Made by a program: the position numbers and the translations under genes. Source: Tipula vernalis (lineage: Eukaryota > Arthropoda > Insecta > Diptera > Tipulidae). Taken from it: a stretch of DNA of 64,000 bases. The stretch is taken from assembly GCA_958295665.1 (NCBI GenBank), contig OY282558.1, forward strand, positions 36,663,045-36,727,044, written 5' to 3'. Shown here one piece after another: positions 28,044 to 37,143 of the stretch (position 1 is its first letter; each line of letters starts with the position of its first letter). The notes under the pieces are model-generated. The model was not told the origin of the DNA. It was given only the letters and a program-made list of their open reading frames with translations, and ran no database searches.

Positions 28044-28725
28044 AGTAGTGTAAAGTGGATTGTCCTGGGCCAACCGAAAAAGATTTTACACCAAACATTT
28101 TTTACATGTAAATTACAACAACATGAACGTTTACGTATTTTTTTTATATGCATACTACACAGTGCAACCACAGTAACTAAATCTCTGTACAGTGCAATCA
28201 AAGTAACTAAACTCTGTAATAATGATAAAACATGTGTAAATTCAACAAGAAAAATTCATGGTCATCGACGAGAATCGAACTCGAGACTTTTGCATGGTAA
28301 GAAACTGTCTTAACCATCATACTACGAGCGAGATTGTAAATCATCAACTATTTATGGTTTAAAAAAAAAAATTCCGCATGTTCAGCGAAATAAAAAAATT
28401 ACAATAATATAATAATACCCCTAAATGTCGATTACAAACTCTACACGCTTTAAAAAAAATTCCGCATGTTCAGCGAAATAAAAAAATTAAAATAATACAT
28501 ATAATAATACCCCTAAATGTCGATTACAAACTCTACACGCTTTAAAAATATTTTGTGTACGATAATAATTTTTTATTAATTGAAATTAGATAGTGTAAAG
28601 TTATAATAATATTTTTTTTTTTTAATTCAACCTTGACATTTCCGGAGAATGCATAACTGCATAGTTATAATAATATTTTATAATTTAACCTTGGCGTAAA
28701 ATTTGCTGTAATGTACATAATGAAA
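28044..28725. repeat. Left terminal inverted repeat of the Polinton (~682 bp)
   Basis: It matches the reverse complement of 41810-42490. In the parts I compared base by base, the only difference is one base in a T run near 28138-28145 (8 against 7). It contains a tRNA-like stretch (28260-28331, minus strand) and an internal direct repeat. In that repeat a ~85-bp unit starting TTCCGCATGTTCAGCG occurs twice (about 28371 and 28458). Homology stops at ACATAATGAAA. Confidence 0.95.
28260..28331 (-). other. tRNA-like sequence (degenerate) inside the left TIR
   Basis: On the minus strand this has an A-box-like TAGTATGATGGTTAAGACA and a B-box-like GAGTTCGATTCTC at tRNA spacing. Four of five T-stem pairs form, but only about three of seven acceptor-stem pairs, and the anticodon stem is poor. 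It is therefore a tRNA-derived relic or a pol III promoter-like module rather than a working tRNA gene. The other TIR carries the same stretch. Confidence 0.5.
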
Positions 28726-29254
28726 ATTAGAAATATAGAATATATAAGTGGTAGTTTTGATGTTATTTTGATGCATTTAATTAATAAACTTATACAACGT
28801 ATTACTGTGTGGTGTAAAATTAAATACAATTTAAAATATAAATTAATATTTTTTTGATTTACCTATTATTTTAAAATTAAAAGTGAAGTGATCGTAATCA
28901 ATGTTGATCAATAAAAAAACAATATAAAAGTTAAGAAGTACCTATTTGTGAAAATATTTGTGTAGTACCGAAAATTATAAACTAATTGTTATACAACTTT
29001 TAATTGTTAAATATTATAATTTAATCAATAATCTTTTTTTTTGTGTTAGTGAACATTTATTTGTGTAGTAGCTATAAACTAATTATATTTACAACTTCTA
29101 AGTGTTAAATATTAGAAGTAAATCAATTAATAAAATAAATAAAATTTTAAATACATAAGCGAAAAATTTTTTAACGTAAGTTACAAATATACATTTATTT
29201 AAATTATATATAACGTTTTAACATATTATCTCTTTATATATTTTCAGTTAAATC
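28726..29254 (+). promoter_or_regulatory. POLB 5' region with a probable 72-bp leader intron
   Basis: There is no coding sequence in this 529-bp AT-rich stretch. A consensus splice donor GTAAGT lies at 29176-29181. A T-rich tract ending in TTTTCAG is at 29241-29247, seven bases before the POLB ATG at 29255. Removing 29176-29247 (72 bp, a usual insect intron size) would leave the reading frame untouched. The intron is inferred. Confidence 0.5.
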
Positions 29255-32200
29255 ATGAATAACTGTGAAGAATGCAACAAAATGTTTTCATCAAAAGACG
29301 TTTTAATTCGGCATTCAAAGGAGCAGCACCCTCAAGATAACATGCTGTGTGAAGTGTGTGGCATCGTTTTCGGCAATAAACGAAAACTTGATTATCATAG
29401 CAAGAGGATGCATGTTACATCAGCCGTTAATAATCGCGAGAGGGTACATATTCCATCAAACTCAAGGACAGTTGTAGGAGCTGCCAAGAGAATCAAAATG
29501 GATGATGCACCTACTGATGACGTTTTATGTAGTAATTGCAATGTAAGTATTTCAAAAAAATTTTTATTTAATCATTATAAATCCTTACTTCATAAAAACA
29601 ATTGTTTAAGGAACTATAGTGAGAATGATGAGAACATCCAAATAATTAGCACTGCATTCAAGTCCCGAATAATTAGTTATAGGGTTTCAGATGTACCTAT
29701 TAACTATATTAGTATAAATGATTTTATGTGTTCAATAAAACATAAAATAATTAAATTAATAGAGCTTCAAACAGAGTTATTTAAAGTTTGCAAAGTAAAT
29801 TTTGAATTGTTTGGCTTATTCACTAAATTTGATTTAAAAGATGAAGCAAATGTTAGCTCATTAAAATCATTTAATACTAAAAATGCAATTTTAACGGAAG
29901 CTAGCGATTTGGATGAGATATTTTCTCAGCTTGTCTGCACCCTGAATACTCTGAGTGAGGAGTTTCAGGAGAAAGAGTCTGGATGGGCAATTGAAAAAGT
30001 ATTGTTCATTGAAGTAAATTTTAACAAATATAGTCCAATGAGAGGGTCCTCTTACATACCTCTCCCAAAATGTATTAAAGATAAAAAGGCTATAATCAAT
30101 GTACAAAATGCAGATCAAGCCTGCTTCGCCTGGTCAATCATGGCTAGCAAATATCCTAATGTAAGAAAACCTCAACGGTGTAATTCATTTCCTCACTATA
30201 GTTCTATCTTAAATTTAGATAATATTAGTTTCCCCATGCCTTTAAAAGATATCCCACAATTTGAAAGCCAGAATAATATAAGTGTAAATGTGTATAGTTT
30301 AGAAGGTAATCAAATTGTGGGACCTTTATATTATACAAAATCAAAAAAATCTCATCATGTTAATCTATTGTATATAGAAGATAGTGGAAATAGTCATTAT
30401 TGCTATATAAAAAAATTAAATACCTTAGTAGGCAAACAATTGTCAAAAAGAACTAATAAAAAATTTATTTGTGATGGTTGTTTAATATTTTTTAGAAATG
30501 AGGAAGGTTTAAATAATCATGTGCAATATGGTTGCAATAGAATTAAATGTATTCTTCCTAATGAAGAAAATGACTTTTTAGAATTTAGTAATTATCGTCA
30601 TAAATTACAAGTCCCATATGTGATATATTGTGATTTTGAAGCAATATTAAAACCAATTGATTCGTGTACTCTAAATCCTGAGATATCTTTTAGTGAAAAT
30701 ATTTTAAAACATGAACCCTACAGTTTTGCATATTACATTAAATGTTCATATAATGACATTAAATCTAAATTTGTTACATACAGAGGTAATGATTGTGGGA
30801 AAATTTTCATTGATAAATTAAAACAAGATTTAGAAATTATATACAACGAGCTACACGTAAATCGAAAAATGAAAAAACTTTCCTACACGGAGCAATTAAA
30901 TTATAATTTTTCAAATAAATGTCATATTTGTGATGGTGATTTTGATGATGATGAAAACTATAAAGTTAGGGATCATTGCCATTTAACAGGGAAATTTAGA
31001 GGTGCTGCACATGTTAAATGTAATTTAAATTATAAAATAGCTGATTTCGTTCCAATATTTTGTCACAATTTAAGTGGCTATGATTCTCATTTTATTATAA
31101 AAGAATTAGGGTTTGATACTGAACAGATAGATTTAATCGCTCAGAATAAGGAACGATATATATCATTCACAAAACATTTTAAAATTAGTGAGCATAAAAA
31201 AATTAAATTAAGGTTTGTAGATTCATTTAAATTTATGGCAGCTAGCATTGACAAACTATCTAATAATCTTAATGACTCTCAATTCAAAGAAGTTAGAAAG
31301 AGTTTTTCTAATCATACTGAATTTAACCTTATAAAGAAAAAAGGAGTTTTCCCCTATGATTATCTAGATAGTTTCAAAAAGTTAGATGAAACTCAATTAC
31401 CACCTAAAAATAATTTTTATAATAAATTACTAAATTGTGATATTTCTGACGATCAATATAACCATGCTTTAAATGTTTGGGAAACATTTCAATGTAAAAG
31501 TTTAGGTGAATATTCTGACTTATATTTAAAATCAGATGTTCTTATTTTGGCGGATATATTTGAAAATTTTCGAAATGTTTGCATGAAAACGTACGGTCTT
31601 GACCCGGCTCATTATTTTACATCTCCTGGTTTAAGTTGGGATGCAATGCTTAAGTTTACAAAAATCAAATTAGAATTGCTTAAAGATATAGACATGGTAA
31701 ATTTTATTAGGAAAGGTATTCGAGGTGGTTTAGCTCAGTGTTCAAAACGATATGCAAGAGCAAATCACAAATATATGAAAAATTATAATAAGGAAATGGA
31801 TTCTAATTTTCTTGTTTATTTAGATGCCAACAATCTATATGGATGGGCCATGAGTCAATCACTACCGTATGCTAATTTCAGATTTCTTGATTCATCGGAA
31901 TTAGATAAATTTGATATTAATTCTCTGACAGATAATGAATCAGACATAGGTTATATTCTTGAAGTTGATTTAGATTATCCGAGCCATCTACATAAACAAC
32001 ATAATGATTTACCATTTTGTATGGAAAACATAAAACCCTTATACCAAAGCTCAAAAGAAAATAAATTAATTGCTAATCTACAACCTAAACAGGAATATGT
32101 TATTCATCAGAAAAATTTGAAAGACTGTCTTAATAAGGGATTAATATTAAAAAAAATACATAGAGTTTTAAAGTTTAGCCAAAAACCATGGTTGAAATCT

Positions 32201-33079
32201 TATATTGATTTAAATACAGATCTTCGTACAAAAGCTCAAAATTCTTTTGAAAAAGATTTGTATAAATTAAAGAATAATAGTGTTTTCGGAAAAACAATAG
32301 AAAATGTTGAAAAAAGAACCGATATAAGATTATCAACACATTGGGAAAATCTAGGTAACAAATTTGGTGCTAATACTTTAATTAGCAAACCTAATTTTCA
32401 TTCATCCTCGATATTTGATGAAAATTTGGTTGCTATTCAAATGAGCCGATTATCTATTACGTACAATAAACCTATTTATGTGGGTTTCTGTGTTTTAGAA
32501 TTATCTAAAACTCTAATGTATAATTTTCATTATGATTATATTAAGACAAAATACAATGATAACGCAACACTTTTATATACTGATACAGACTCATTAATTT
32601 ATGAAATTCAAACTATAGATTTTTACAAAGATATAAAACCTGATTTAAATGAGAAATTTGATACTTCAGATTATTCTCCTAACAACTTATATAATTTCCC
32701 ATTAGTAAATAAAAAGGTTTTAGGTATGTTTAAAGATGAATGTTGTGGAAAAATCTTAACAGAGTTTGTTGGAATCAGGGCAAAATCATATAGTTTGAAC
32801 CTTGAAGATGATAATGAAATTATCAAGAAAATCAAAGGAATAAAAAAAAATGTTGTTTCTGATTCTATATCATTAAATGATTTTAAAAATTGTTTGAATA
32901 AAAATGTTAATGTAATTAGATCACAAATAAATTTTAGAAGTATTAGACACAACCTATACACGCAATTGACAAACAAATTAGCGCTATCAAATTTCGATGA
33001 TAAACGATTTGTAATTCCAAATTCATACAAAACTTTGGCATGGGGTAATAATGAAATTGATAATTTCTATTTTACTTAG
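29255..33079 (+). CDS. POLB: Protein-primed family B DNA polymerase (Polinton POLB)
   Basis: This 1274-residue enzyme would replicate the element from its ends. At the start are two C2H2 zinc fingers (C4, C7, H20, H25 and C32, C35, H48, H53), followed by further Cys/His clusters. The 3'-5' exonuclease motifs are intact: D460-F-E462, the N-x-x-G-Y-D motif with D610, and Y-x3-D with D761. The polymerase motifs are intact too: D857-ANNLYG (motif A), K1006-NNSVFGK (motif B) and D1110-T-D1112-S (motif C). Between exonuclease motifs I and II sits a Cys/His cluster (CHIC...DHCH...CN) resembling endonuclease VII-type HNH zinc sites, as in other insect Polinton polymerases. The gene runs rightward, convergent with the integrase, and has no stop or frameshift. 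A leader intron probably precedes its ATG. Confidence 0.97.
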   Translation: MNNCEECNKMFSSKDVLIRHSKEQHPQDNMLCEVCGIVFGNKRKLDYHSKRMHVTSAVNNRERVHIPSNSRTVVGAAKRIKMDDAPTDDVLCSNCNVSISKKFLFNHYKSLLHKNNCLRNYSENDENIQIISTAFKSRIISYRVSDVPINYISINDFMCSIKHKIIKLIELQTELFKVCKVNFELFGLFTKFDLKDEANVSSLKSFNTKNAILTEASDLDEIFSQLVCTLNTLSEEFQEKESGWAIEKVLFIEVNFNKYSPMRGSSYIPLPKCIKDKKAIINVQNADQACFAWSIMASKYPNVRKPQRCNSFPHYSSILNLDNISFPMPLKDIPQFESQNNISVNVYSLEGNQIVGPLYYTKSKKSHHVNLLYIEDSGNSHYCYIKKLNTLVGKQLSKRTNKKFICDGCLIFFRNEEGLNNHVQYGCNRIKCILPNEENDFLEFSNYRHKLQVPYVIYCDFEAILKPIDSCTLNPEISFSENILKHEPYSFAYYIKCSYNDIKSKFVTYRGNDCGKIFIDKLKQDLEIIYNELHVNRKMKKLSYTEQLNYNFSNKCHICDGDFDDDENYKVRDHCHLTGKFRGAAHVKCNLNYKIADFVPIFCHNLSGYDSHFIIKELGFDTEQIDLIAQNKERYISFTKHFKISEHKKIKLRFVDSFKFMAASIDKLSNNLNDSQFKEVRKSFSNHTEFNLIKKKGVFPYDYLDSFKKLDETQLPPKNNFYNKLLNCDISDDQYNHALNVWETFQCKSLGEYSDLYLKSDVLILADIFENFRNVCMKTYGLDPAHYFTSPGLSWDAMLKFTKIKLELLKDIDMVNFIRKGIRGGLAQCSKRYARANHKYMKNYNKEMDSNFLVYLDANNLYGWAMSQSLPYANFRFLDSSELDKFDINSLTDNESDIGYILEVDLDYPSHLHKQHNDLPFCMENIKPLYQSSKENKLIANLQPKQEYVIHQKNLKDCLNKGLILKKIHRVLKFSQKPWLKSYIDLNTDLRTKAQNSFEKDLYKLKNNSVFGKTIENVEKRTDIRLSTHWENLGNKFGANTLISKPNFHSSSIFDENLVAIQMSRLSITYNKPIYVGFCVLELSKTLMYNFHYDYIKTKYNDNATLLYTDTDSLIYEIQTIDFYKDIKPDLNEKFDTSDYSPNNLYNFPLVNKKVLGMFKDECCGKILTEFVGIRAKSYSLNLEDDNEIIKKIKGIKKNVVSDSISLNDFKNCLNKNVNVIRSQINFRSIRHNLYTQLTNKLALSNFDDKRFVIPNSYKTLAWGNNEIDNFYFT

Positions 33080-33321
33080 TTATAAATAACATATTTTATA
33101 TTTCTTAAATATATATGTAATACATTTAATGCCTTACAATTTTAATTAAATTTAGAATAGTAATAATTAATAGGTTTATATTTTAAAATAATTATAATTG
33201 TATGTATAGTATATGAAAATTTGTTTATTTATATGTAAAACAATATATTAGTTCTTTAAAATAAATAATTAATAATAATAATAATAATAATTAATTTTAA
33301 AATAAAAAACACTAGAATATT
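33080..33321. other. Convergent intergenic gap between POLB and integrase
   Basis: An AT-rich 242-bp gap holding an (AAT)n run at about 33270-33292 and AATAAA-type hexamers (about 33260) suited to 3' end formation of POLB. No gene. Confidence 0.6.
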
Positions 33322-34242
33322 TTAAATAATATCGTTTTTATTTATCCATGAGTTATGAGATGATCCAAAACCGAGCCATTTAACATAAACTTTGCTACCT
33401 TTCTTCTTCAAGATTTTCTCTACGAGGTAAGTATCAGGATGATTTGTCTTTTGGAGCTCTTTTTCATAAAACCTGCCAGATATTAGCTGTCCCTTATAAT
33501 CCTCAAGTAAATACGTCACAGGAAACTTATTGTTAATACTGATAACTTTAAATATTTCAGTAGTCCAATTTGGTGTATAACCTTTTTCGAAAACGGTTTT
33601 AAATTTGCTAACTCGAACGAAATCGCCAACTTTAAATTTATTTTTCTGCATTAACTTAGGATATGTATAAACATGTTTTAAAAGTTGTTGTTCATTTGCC
33701 ACAGTAACCTCTGCAGGTGCTAATTTAATTGTCCTATGTTTTTTGTTGTTGTAATCTTTCACTAAGTTTTTTAAAATATTTACCCACTTGTAAGATCCTT
33801 GAAGACTAAACTTCCTCCACATATGTTCCTTCAGAGTTCTATTAAATCTTTCTACTATACATGCTTTTATTGGGCTAAATGTTGAGTAATGGTTAATACT
33901 TTTCTGTTTCACAAGCTGTTTGAAATCTTTATTATAGAATTCAGTTCCCATATCTGTTTGTAGATTCCTTGGTATTCTTTTACTCTCATTGAAAATTTTT
34001 GTTAAAGCATCAACAATCACCTGTGATGTTTTGTTCTTTAGAGGTTCTACCCAAGCAAATTTAGAAAAAGCATCGATTACAGTTAGAAGATATTTAAAAC
34101 CAGCATTTTCTTTTGCATAGGGAATCATTTCCACAAGATCTGCCTGCCATAAGTCATCAATACCCTTAATTTTAACATGTCTGCGTATAAAATTTTTACG
34201 TGCCGGCTTATGCAATTCATTGACTATTTGAAAGCGACTCAT
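33322..34242 (-). CDS. INT: Polinton integrase with C-terminal chromodomain
   Basis: This 306-residue retroviral-type integrase would insert the element and make the 6-bp duplication. The catalytic triad is visible as D35 (in WQADL), D97 (in QTDMGTEF) and E131 (in VERFNRTL), 33 residues after D97. An SH3-like DNA-binding region (KVGDFVRV) follows. The last ~35 residues form a chromodomain (YLVEKIL...VKWLGF...SW), which may guide integration to chromatin. The protein starts at an ATG directly upstream of the LHKPAR segment and has no N-terminal HHCC zinc domain; an in-frame stop lies about 24 bp upstream. A TATA-like TATATATAAC is at about 34291-34300. The catalytic part looks intact. Confidence 0.95.
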   Translation of the reverse strand: MSRFQIVNELHKPARKNFIRRHVKIKGIDDLWQADLVEMIPYAKENAGFKYLLTVIDAFSKFAWVEPLKNKTSQVIVDALTKIFNESKRIPRNLQTDMGTEFYNKDFKQLVKQKSINHYSTFSPIKACIVERFNRTLKEHMWRKFSLQGSYKWVNILKNLVKDYNNKKHRTIKLAPAEVTVANEQQLLKHVYTYPKLMQKNKFKVGDFVRVSKFKTVFEKGYTPNWTTEIFKVISINNKFPVTYLLEDYKGQLISGRFYEKELQKTNHPDTYLVEKILKKKGSKVYVKWLGFGSSHNSWINKNDII

Positions 34243-34554
34243 TTTATATATGTGGTCGAAGTATTAATGAAAGCTTATGAACTTTGGATTGTTATATATA
34301 AAATAATTTTTCCACATAATGTTTGGGATTTATTTAAAGCGAAAGATATCTAAGATTATGATCACTGCAACATTCAACAAAATGAATGAGTTAATAATTT
34401 AAATCTAGAACATCATAAATGCTAGTTGGTTTGTTCACAGCGTTGATAACAGTGAAGAAGCGGAGTCGAAACACCATTTTAAGATTGTTTTGAAATGAAA
34501 TTAAATACGTTTTCTAAATAAGTTTATATAATATTGTTTTATTTATTTATTTAT
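34243..34554. promoter_or_regulatory. Intergenic region upstream of the integrase gene
   Basis: 312 AT-rich bases between the small OB-like gene and integrase, both leftward. TATA-like words (34244-34252, 34291-34300) may drive integrase. I found no integrase zinc-finger domain continuing into this stretch in the integrase frame. Confidence 0.4.
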
Positions 34555-34848
34555 TTATACAAAATGCACATTATATTTATCTAATTTCACCATAATTAAG
34601 TGATCTTTACATAAATTGCTTAAGTTTTGAACTTCCATTTCATTAAAAACGTTGAATCGCTCCGGCATAAATATAATGTTCTCCTCTGTCTCTATTAGGA
34701 TTTTCACCCCATATCTAGTGTTGACTGATTTTACTTCTTGCACCACATAGTTTCTAGCCACCTCCAGATCTTCAAATTTTATTATTGTTTTCTCTGCAAA
34801 CCTTTCCACGTTATTGAGTTTTTCTATAAGTTGTTTTCGAATATCCAT
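34555..34848 (-). CDS. Small Polinton protein, possibly nucleic-acid binding (OB-fold-like)
   Basis: Starting at the first ATG (34848) gives 97 residues. The open frame reaches further upstream, to about 34911, but only through a GTG. The protein begins with a helical stretch (MDIRKQLIEKLNN), then a likely beta-rich part with a TRYG motif and MPERF. Short proteins with a KYG...LP-R-F pattern recur in insect Polintons. A single-strand-DNA-binding OB fold would suit a replication accessory role, but I cannot prove it. A TATA box on its strand (TAGTATAAATT, 34915-34925) stands 67 bp upstream of this ATG, which supports the shorter start. It lies between integrase and the BIR gene. Confidence 0.7.
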   Translation of the reverse strand: MDIRKQLIEKLNNVERFAEKTIIKFEDLEVARNYVVQEVKSVNTRYGVKILIETEENIIFMPERFNVFNEMEVQNLSNLCKDHLIMVKLDKYNVHFV

Positions 34849-34914
34849 GGTTGGTTGATTGTTAACAATCCTATGCTTACTCTCAGACTGATGATTTTCA
34901 AAGAAACTCACTAT

Positions 34915-34925
34915 AATTTATACTA
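34915..34925 (-). promoter_or_regulatory. TATA box of the small OB-like gene
   Basis: TAGTATAAATT on the minus strand, about 67 bp before the ATG at 34848. It decides against the upstream GTG as start. Confidence 0.55.
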
Positions 34926-34959
34926 ATTAGTAATTATGGTTTAATATGACTTTTAAACA

Positions 34960-35223
34960 CGCGCGTGGTATCAAGTAACATTCAATGATTTCAACAACCA
35001 TATCAGCAAAATAGAGACCATAAACATGTTTAATCATGTTTAACCACACAGATTAAATTTGCTTTCTTAGAAACAATTGCCCTCGTATCACGTTGCATCC
35101 TATGATTTCAACAACCACATCAGCAAAAAAAAAAAAAAAAAAAGAGACAATAAAGAAACATGTTTAATCATGTTTAATCATGTTTAATCATACATATTAA
35201 ATTTGCTATCTTAAAAACAATTT
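34960..35223. repeat. Imperfect ~120-bp tandem duplication in the Polinton
   Basis: Two copies of a unit containing GATTTCAACAACCA, TCAGCAAAA, AGAGAC, CATGTTTAATCATGTTTAA and TTAAATTTGCT...AACAATT lie at about 34960-35080 and 35081-35223. The second has a long A run and an extra TTTAATCATG unit. It sits between the divergent OB-like and BIR genes, so it could be regulatory or a replication-related site. No open frame. Confidence 0.7.
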
Positions 35224-35278
35224 AAAGACAAGTAAACACGTGACCTCTAGGATGGCCTCATTTAAAACTATTCAAGAG

Positions 35279-35287
35279 TTTATATAG
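35279..35287 (+). promoter_or_regulatory. TATA box of the BIR gene
   Basis: TTTATATAG on the plus strand, 66 bp before the ATG at 35353. Confidence 0.45.
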
Positions 35288-35352
35288 ACTCAGTAAAGAC
35301 TTGAACATTACATGAATCAGGTGTGAAAAGTCCAAAAAAAAAAAAAAAAAAA

Positions 35353-35745
35353 ATGGAATGTGAAAGAGAAAACCTTATCGAAATGGATTCAGTACATCGA
35401 GAGGAAAATGGAGATACATGTGGTTTATATGGCTTAAACGGTGGTATGAACAAGATACAGAATCGATTAAAATCATTCAAGAAGTTGTGGAACAAATGGA
35501 TCATTGATCCATTACAACTATCTCGAGCTGGATTTTATTACACAGGTGTAGACGACTGCATCAAGTGTTTCAGCTGTAAAGGAGTTCTCGAAGATTGGAA
35601 TATCACCTATGAAATATGGACAGAACATGCATTTTGGTTTCCCACATGTCAACACGTTAGAAACATCAAGGGTGAAGTGTTTATTGATAACATCCAAAAC
35701 AAATGGAATCAAGAGGGTGTAATTCATTGTAAAAATAATATTTAA
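35353..35745 (+). CDS. Single-BIR-domain protein (inhibitor-of-apoptosis-like)
   Basis: 130 residues from the ATG that follows an A17-type run; the frame extends upstream of it only through lysine codons of that run. From about residue 36 to 99 it shows a complete BIR domain: R-L-K-S-F, a W, then AGFYYTG, the zinc ligands C-F-S-C, W, E-H-A-F-W-F-P and the last C, with the canonical C-x2-C-x16-H-x6-C spacing. BIR proteins bind caspases or pro-apoptotic IBM peptides, and baculoviruses use them to block cell death. There is no RING domain, so this is not a ubiquitin ligase by itself. It is plus-strand, between minus-strand genes, with an AATAAA (35748-35753) right after the stop. It was probably captured from a host or virus. 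The role as an apoptosis inhibitor is inferred from the fold. Confidence 0.92.
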   Translation: MECERENLIEMDSVHREENGDTCGLYGLNGGMNKIQNRLKSFKKLWNKWIIDPLQLSRAGFYYTGVDDCIKCFSCKGVLEDWNITYEIWTEHAFWFPTCQHVRNIKGEVFIDNIQNKWNQEGVIHCKNNI

Positions 35746-35786
35746 GAAATAAAAAATAGATTTCAAAAAGTATAAATTGTTTTTAT

Positions 35787-36437
35787 TCATTTATTTTTGT
35801 TTGTACGAATACAAAGATCATTTATTATTTTTTGCTTACATAAAACTGGTATTTCATTGAACAATCTTGAATAATTAAAATAGTTATATCCTGTTACTGG
35901 TGGTATAAAAAAATCCTGTATTTGTAGAGAATGTGTTTTCCGATCGACACATTTTGCTAAGTATAAAAAGTAATAATTAGCGACATCAGTCCATACTGCC
36001 TCGCTCCAGATAATAATTGATTGCAAAAATGATGATAAAGATGAGCAGCGTTCCCATTCTTTGGAATTTAAAACGATTTTCTTCCCACCACTCGTAAACA
36101 AAATGCGTCTTTCATTATTTCTACTGGTTAGCTTTACATCACAATTTCCATTCGTTTTTGGTAATTCAGCAAAGGAAATGTTATTTACACAACTGAAGTG
36201 ATTTTTTATTGTTTGTAAATTATTGAAAATTGTAGTCGTCCACATTTCAGCACTTAGTGTATGAAACATTGTATTTTTGAATAAGATTATAGTAGTTTTA
36301 AAAGTGTTAACATCATAACCAATGTTGAGATAACATGTATGTTGATCATTTAAAAAATATGTATGAGACAACAATAAATTAGGTATGGTCACCATCTTTT
36401 TTTTAATTATATTATTAACGCTTTTTACTTTAAACAT
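35787..36437 (-). CDS. Uncharacterised Polinton protein
   Basis: 216 residues from the first ATG (36437). The open frame continues upstream for 31 codons but reaches only a GTG before a TGA. A clear TATA box (GGTATAAATAGG, 36492-36503) falls inside that extension, 55 bp before the ATG, so the shorter start is preferred. I do not recognise the family. The protein is mixed polar/aromatic, with a cysteine-containing middle and a basic tail, no signal peptide and no evident membrane segment. It sits downstream of the protease on the same strand as the virion genes and converges on the BIR gene (41-bp gap), so a virion or host-interaction role is possible. Confidence 0.8.
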   Translation of the reverse strand: MFKVKSVNNIIKKKMVTIPNLLLSHTYFLNDQHTCYLNIGYDVNTFKTTIILFKNTMFHTLSAEMWTTTIFNNLQTIKNHFSCVNNISFAELPKTNGNCDVKLTSRNNERRILFTSGGKKIVLNSKEWERCSSLSSFLQSIIIWSEAVWTDVANYYFLYLAKCVDRKTHSLQIQDFFIPPVTGYNYFNYSRLFNEIPVLCKQKIINDLCIRTNKNK

Positions 36438-36491
36438 ATTATTTGGGTTTAAAGGCAAATGTAAACTAGCTTTTGATAAAAAAACAGCTTT

Positions 36492-36503
36492 CCTATTTAT
36501 ACC
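36492..36503 (-). promoter_or_regulatory. TATA box of the uncharacterised gene
   Basis: GGTATAAATAGG on the minus strand, 55 bp upstream of the ATG at 36437. It lies inside the open frame, which argues that translation does not start at the upstream GTG. Confidence 0.65.
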
Positions 36504-36585
36504 CTTCAAGAGTTGCACTATCTCTTTCACACATACAAATCATCTCATCTCTTGGTTCTTCTTGTCGATGAACTAAAATAACCAG

Positions 36586-37116
36586 CTAAGCAATTTCTGA
36601 AAGGTGCTGAATCATGTTTGTTTTTGTTCTTGTAGTTAAAATCTTAGGGAATTCTTTTTTAAAAAGTTTCTTTATTTTTACATCATTTTCAATCTGGTTT
36701 TTAATATTAAATAATTTTATAAATTTTTCCATTGAATTACGTTTACATCTATTTAACAAAAATATACAACAATATTGACCGCAAACTCCAGTGAATAAAC
36801 TTTGTAATTGTTTATTATTGTATATAATACATTTACTGTTACATTTTAGAAACCTCTTAATCTCAGGATATTTCGTTGCTGATCTTCCATAAGAATCAAA
36901 AAATTCTCCACATCCATTTGATGGAAAATAAACAGCTAACCAATGTTGCCCTGGTTGATTTGATTTATCCGTATTAATAACATATAAAGCAGGTTTTGAT
37001 TTAACCCTCTTTGGGATTGTGTTGATTGCAAAAACACCTTGAAAATACTTCTTAGTAAATTTATGTGATTTCAATGCTTTTTGAATGTCTAAAGTAGTCA
37101 TTGTATTGACAATCAT
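36586..37116 (-). CDS. PRO: Adenain/Ulp1-like cysteine protease (Polinton PRO)
   Basis: 176 residues; a second ATG five codons in (37101) is also possible. It would mature virion proteins. The catalytic set of the adenovirus protease family is in place: H58 (in GQHWLAVYF), D74 (in FFDSYG), Q105 for the oxyanion hole, and the nucleophile C112 (in VCGQYC), seven residues after Q105 as in the Ulp1 clan. A TATA-like TAAAATAAAG (37144-37153) lies 28 bp upstream. It follows the major capsid gene on the same strand after a 59-bp gap. The length fits adenain-like enzymes (about 200 residues), so it looks intact. Confidence 0.95.
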   Translation of the reverse strand: MIVNTMTTLDIQKALKSHKFTKKYFQGVFAINTIPKRVKSKPALYVINTDKSNQPGQHWLAVYFPSNGCGEFFDSYGRSATKYPEIKRFLKCNSKCIIYNNKQLQSLFTGVCGQYCCIFLLNRCKRNSMEKFIKLFNIKNQIENDVKIKKLFKKEFPKILTTRTKTNMIQHLSEIA

Positions 37117-37143
37117 TTTGTACAGTATTGTTACAAACTAACT

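Noticed and set aside
32671..33030. 119-codon open frame opposite the polymerase gene
   Set aside because: Antisense shadow of the POLB C-terminus.
35518..35790. 90-codon open frame opposite the BIR gene
   Set aside because: Antisense shadow; the plus-strand frame has the complete BIR motif.
36385..36576. Hydrophobic open frame opposite the unknown Polinton gene
   Set aside because: Antisense shadow of AT-rich sequence.
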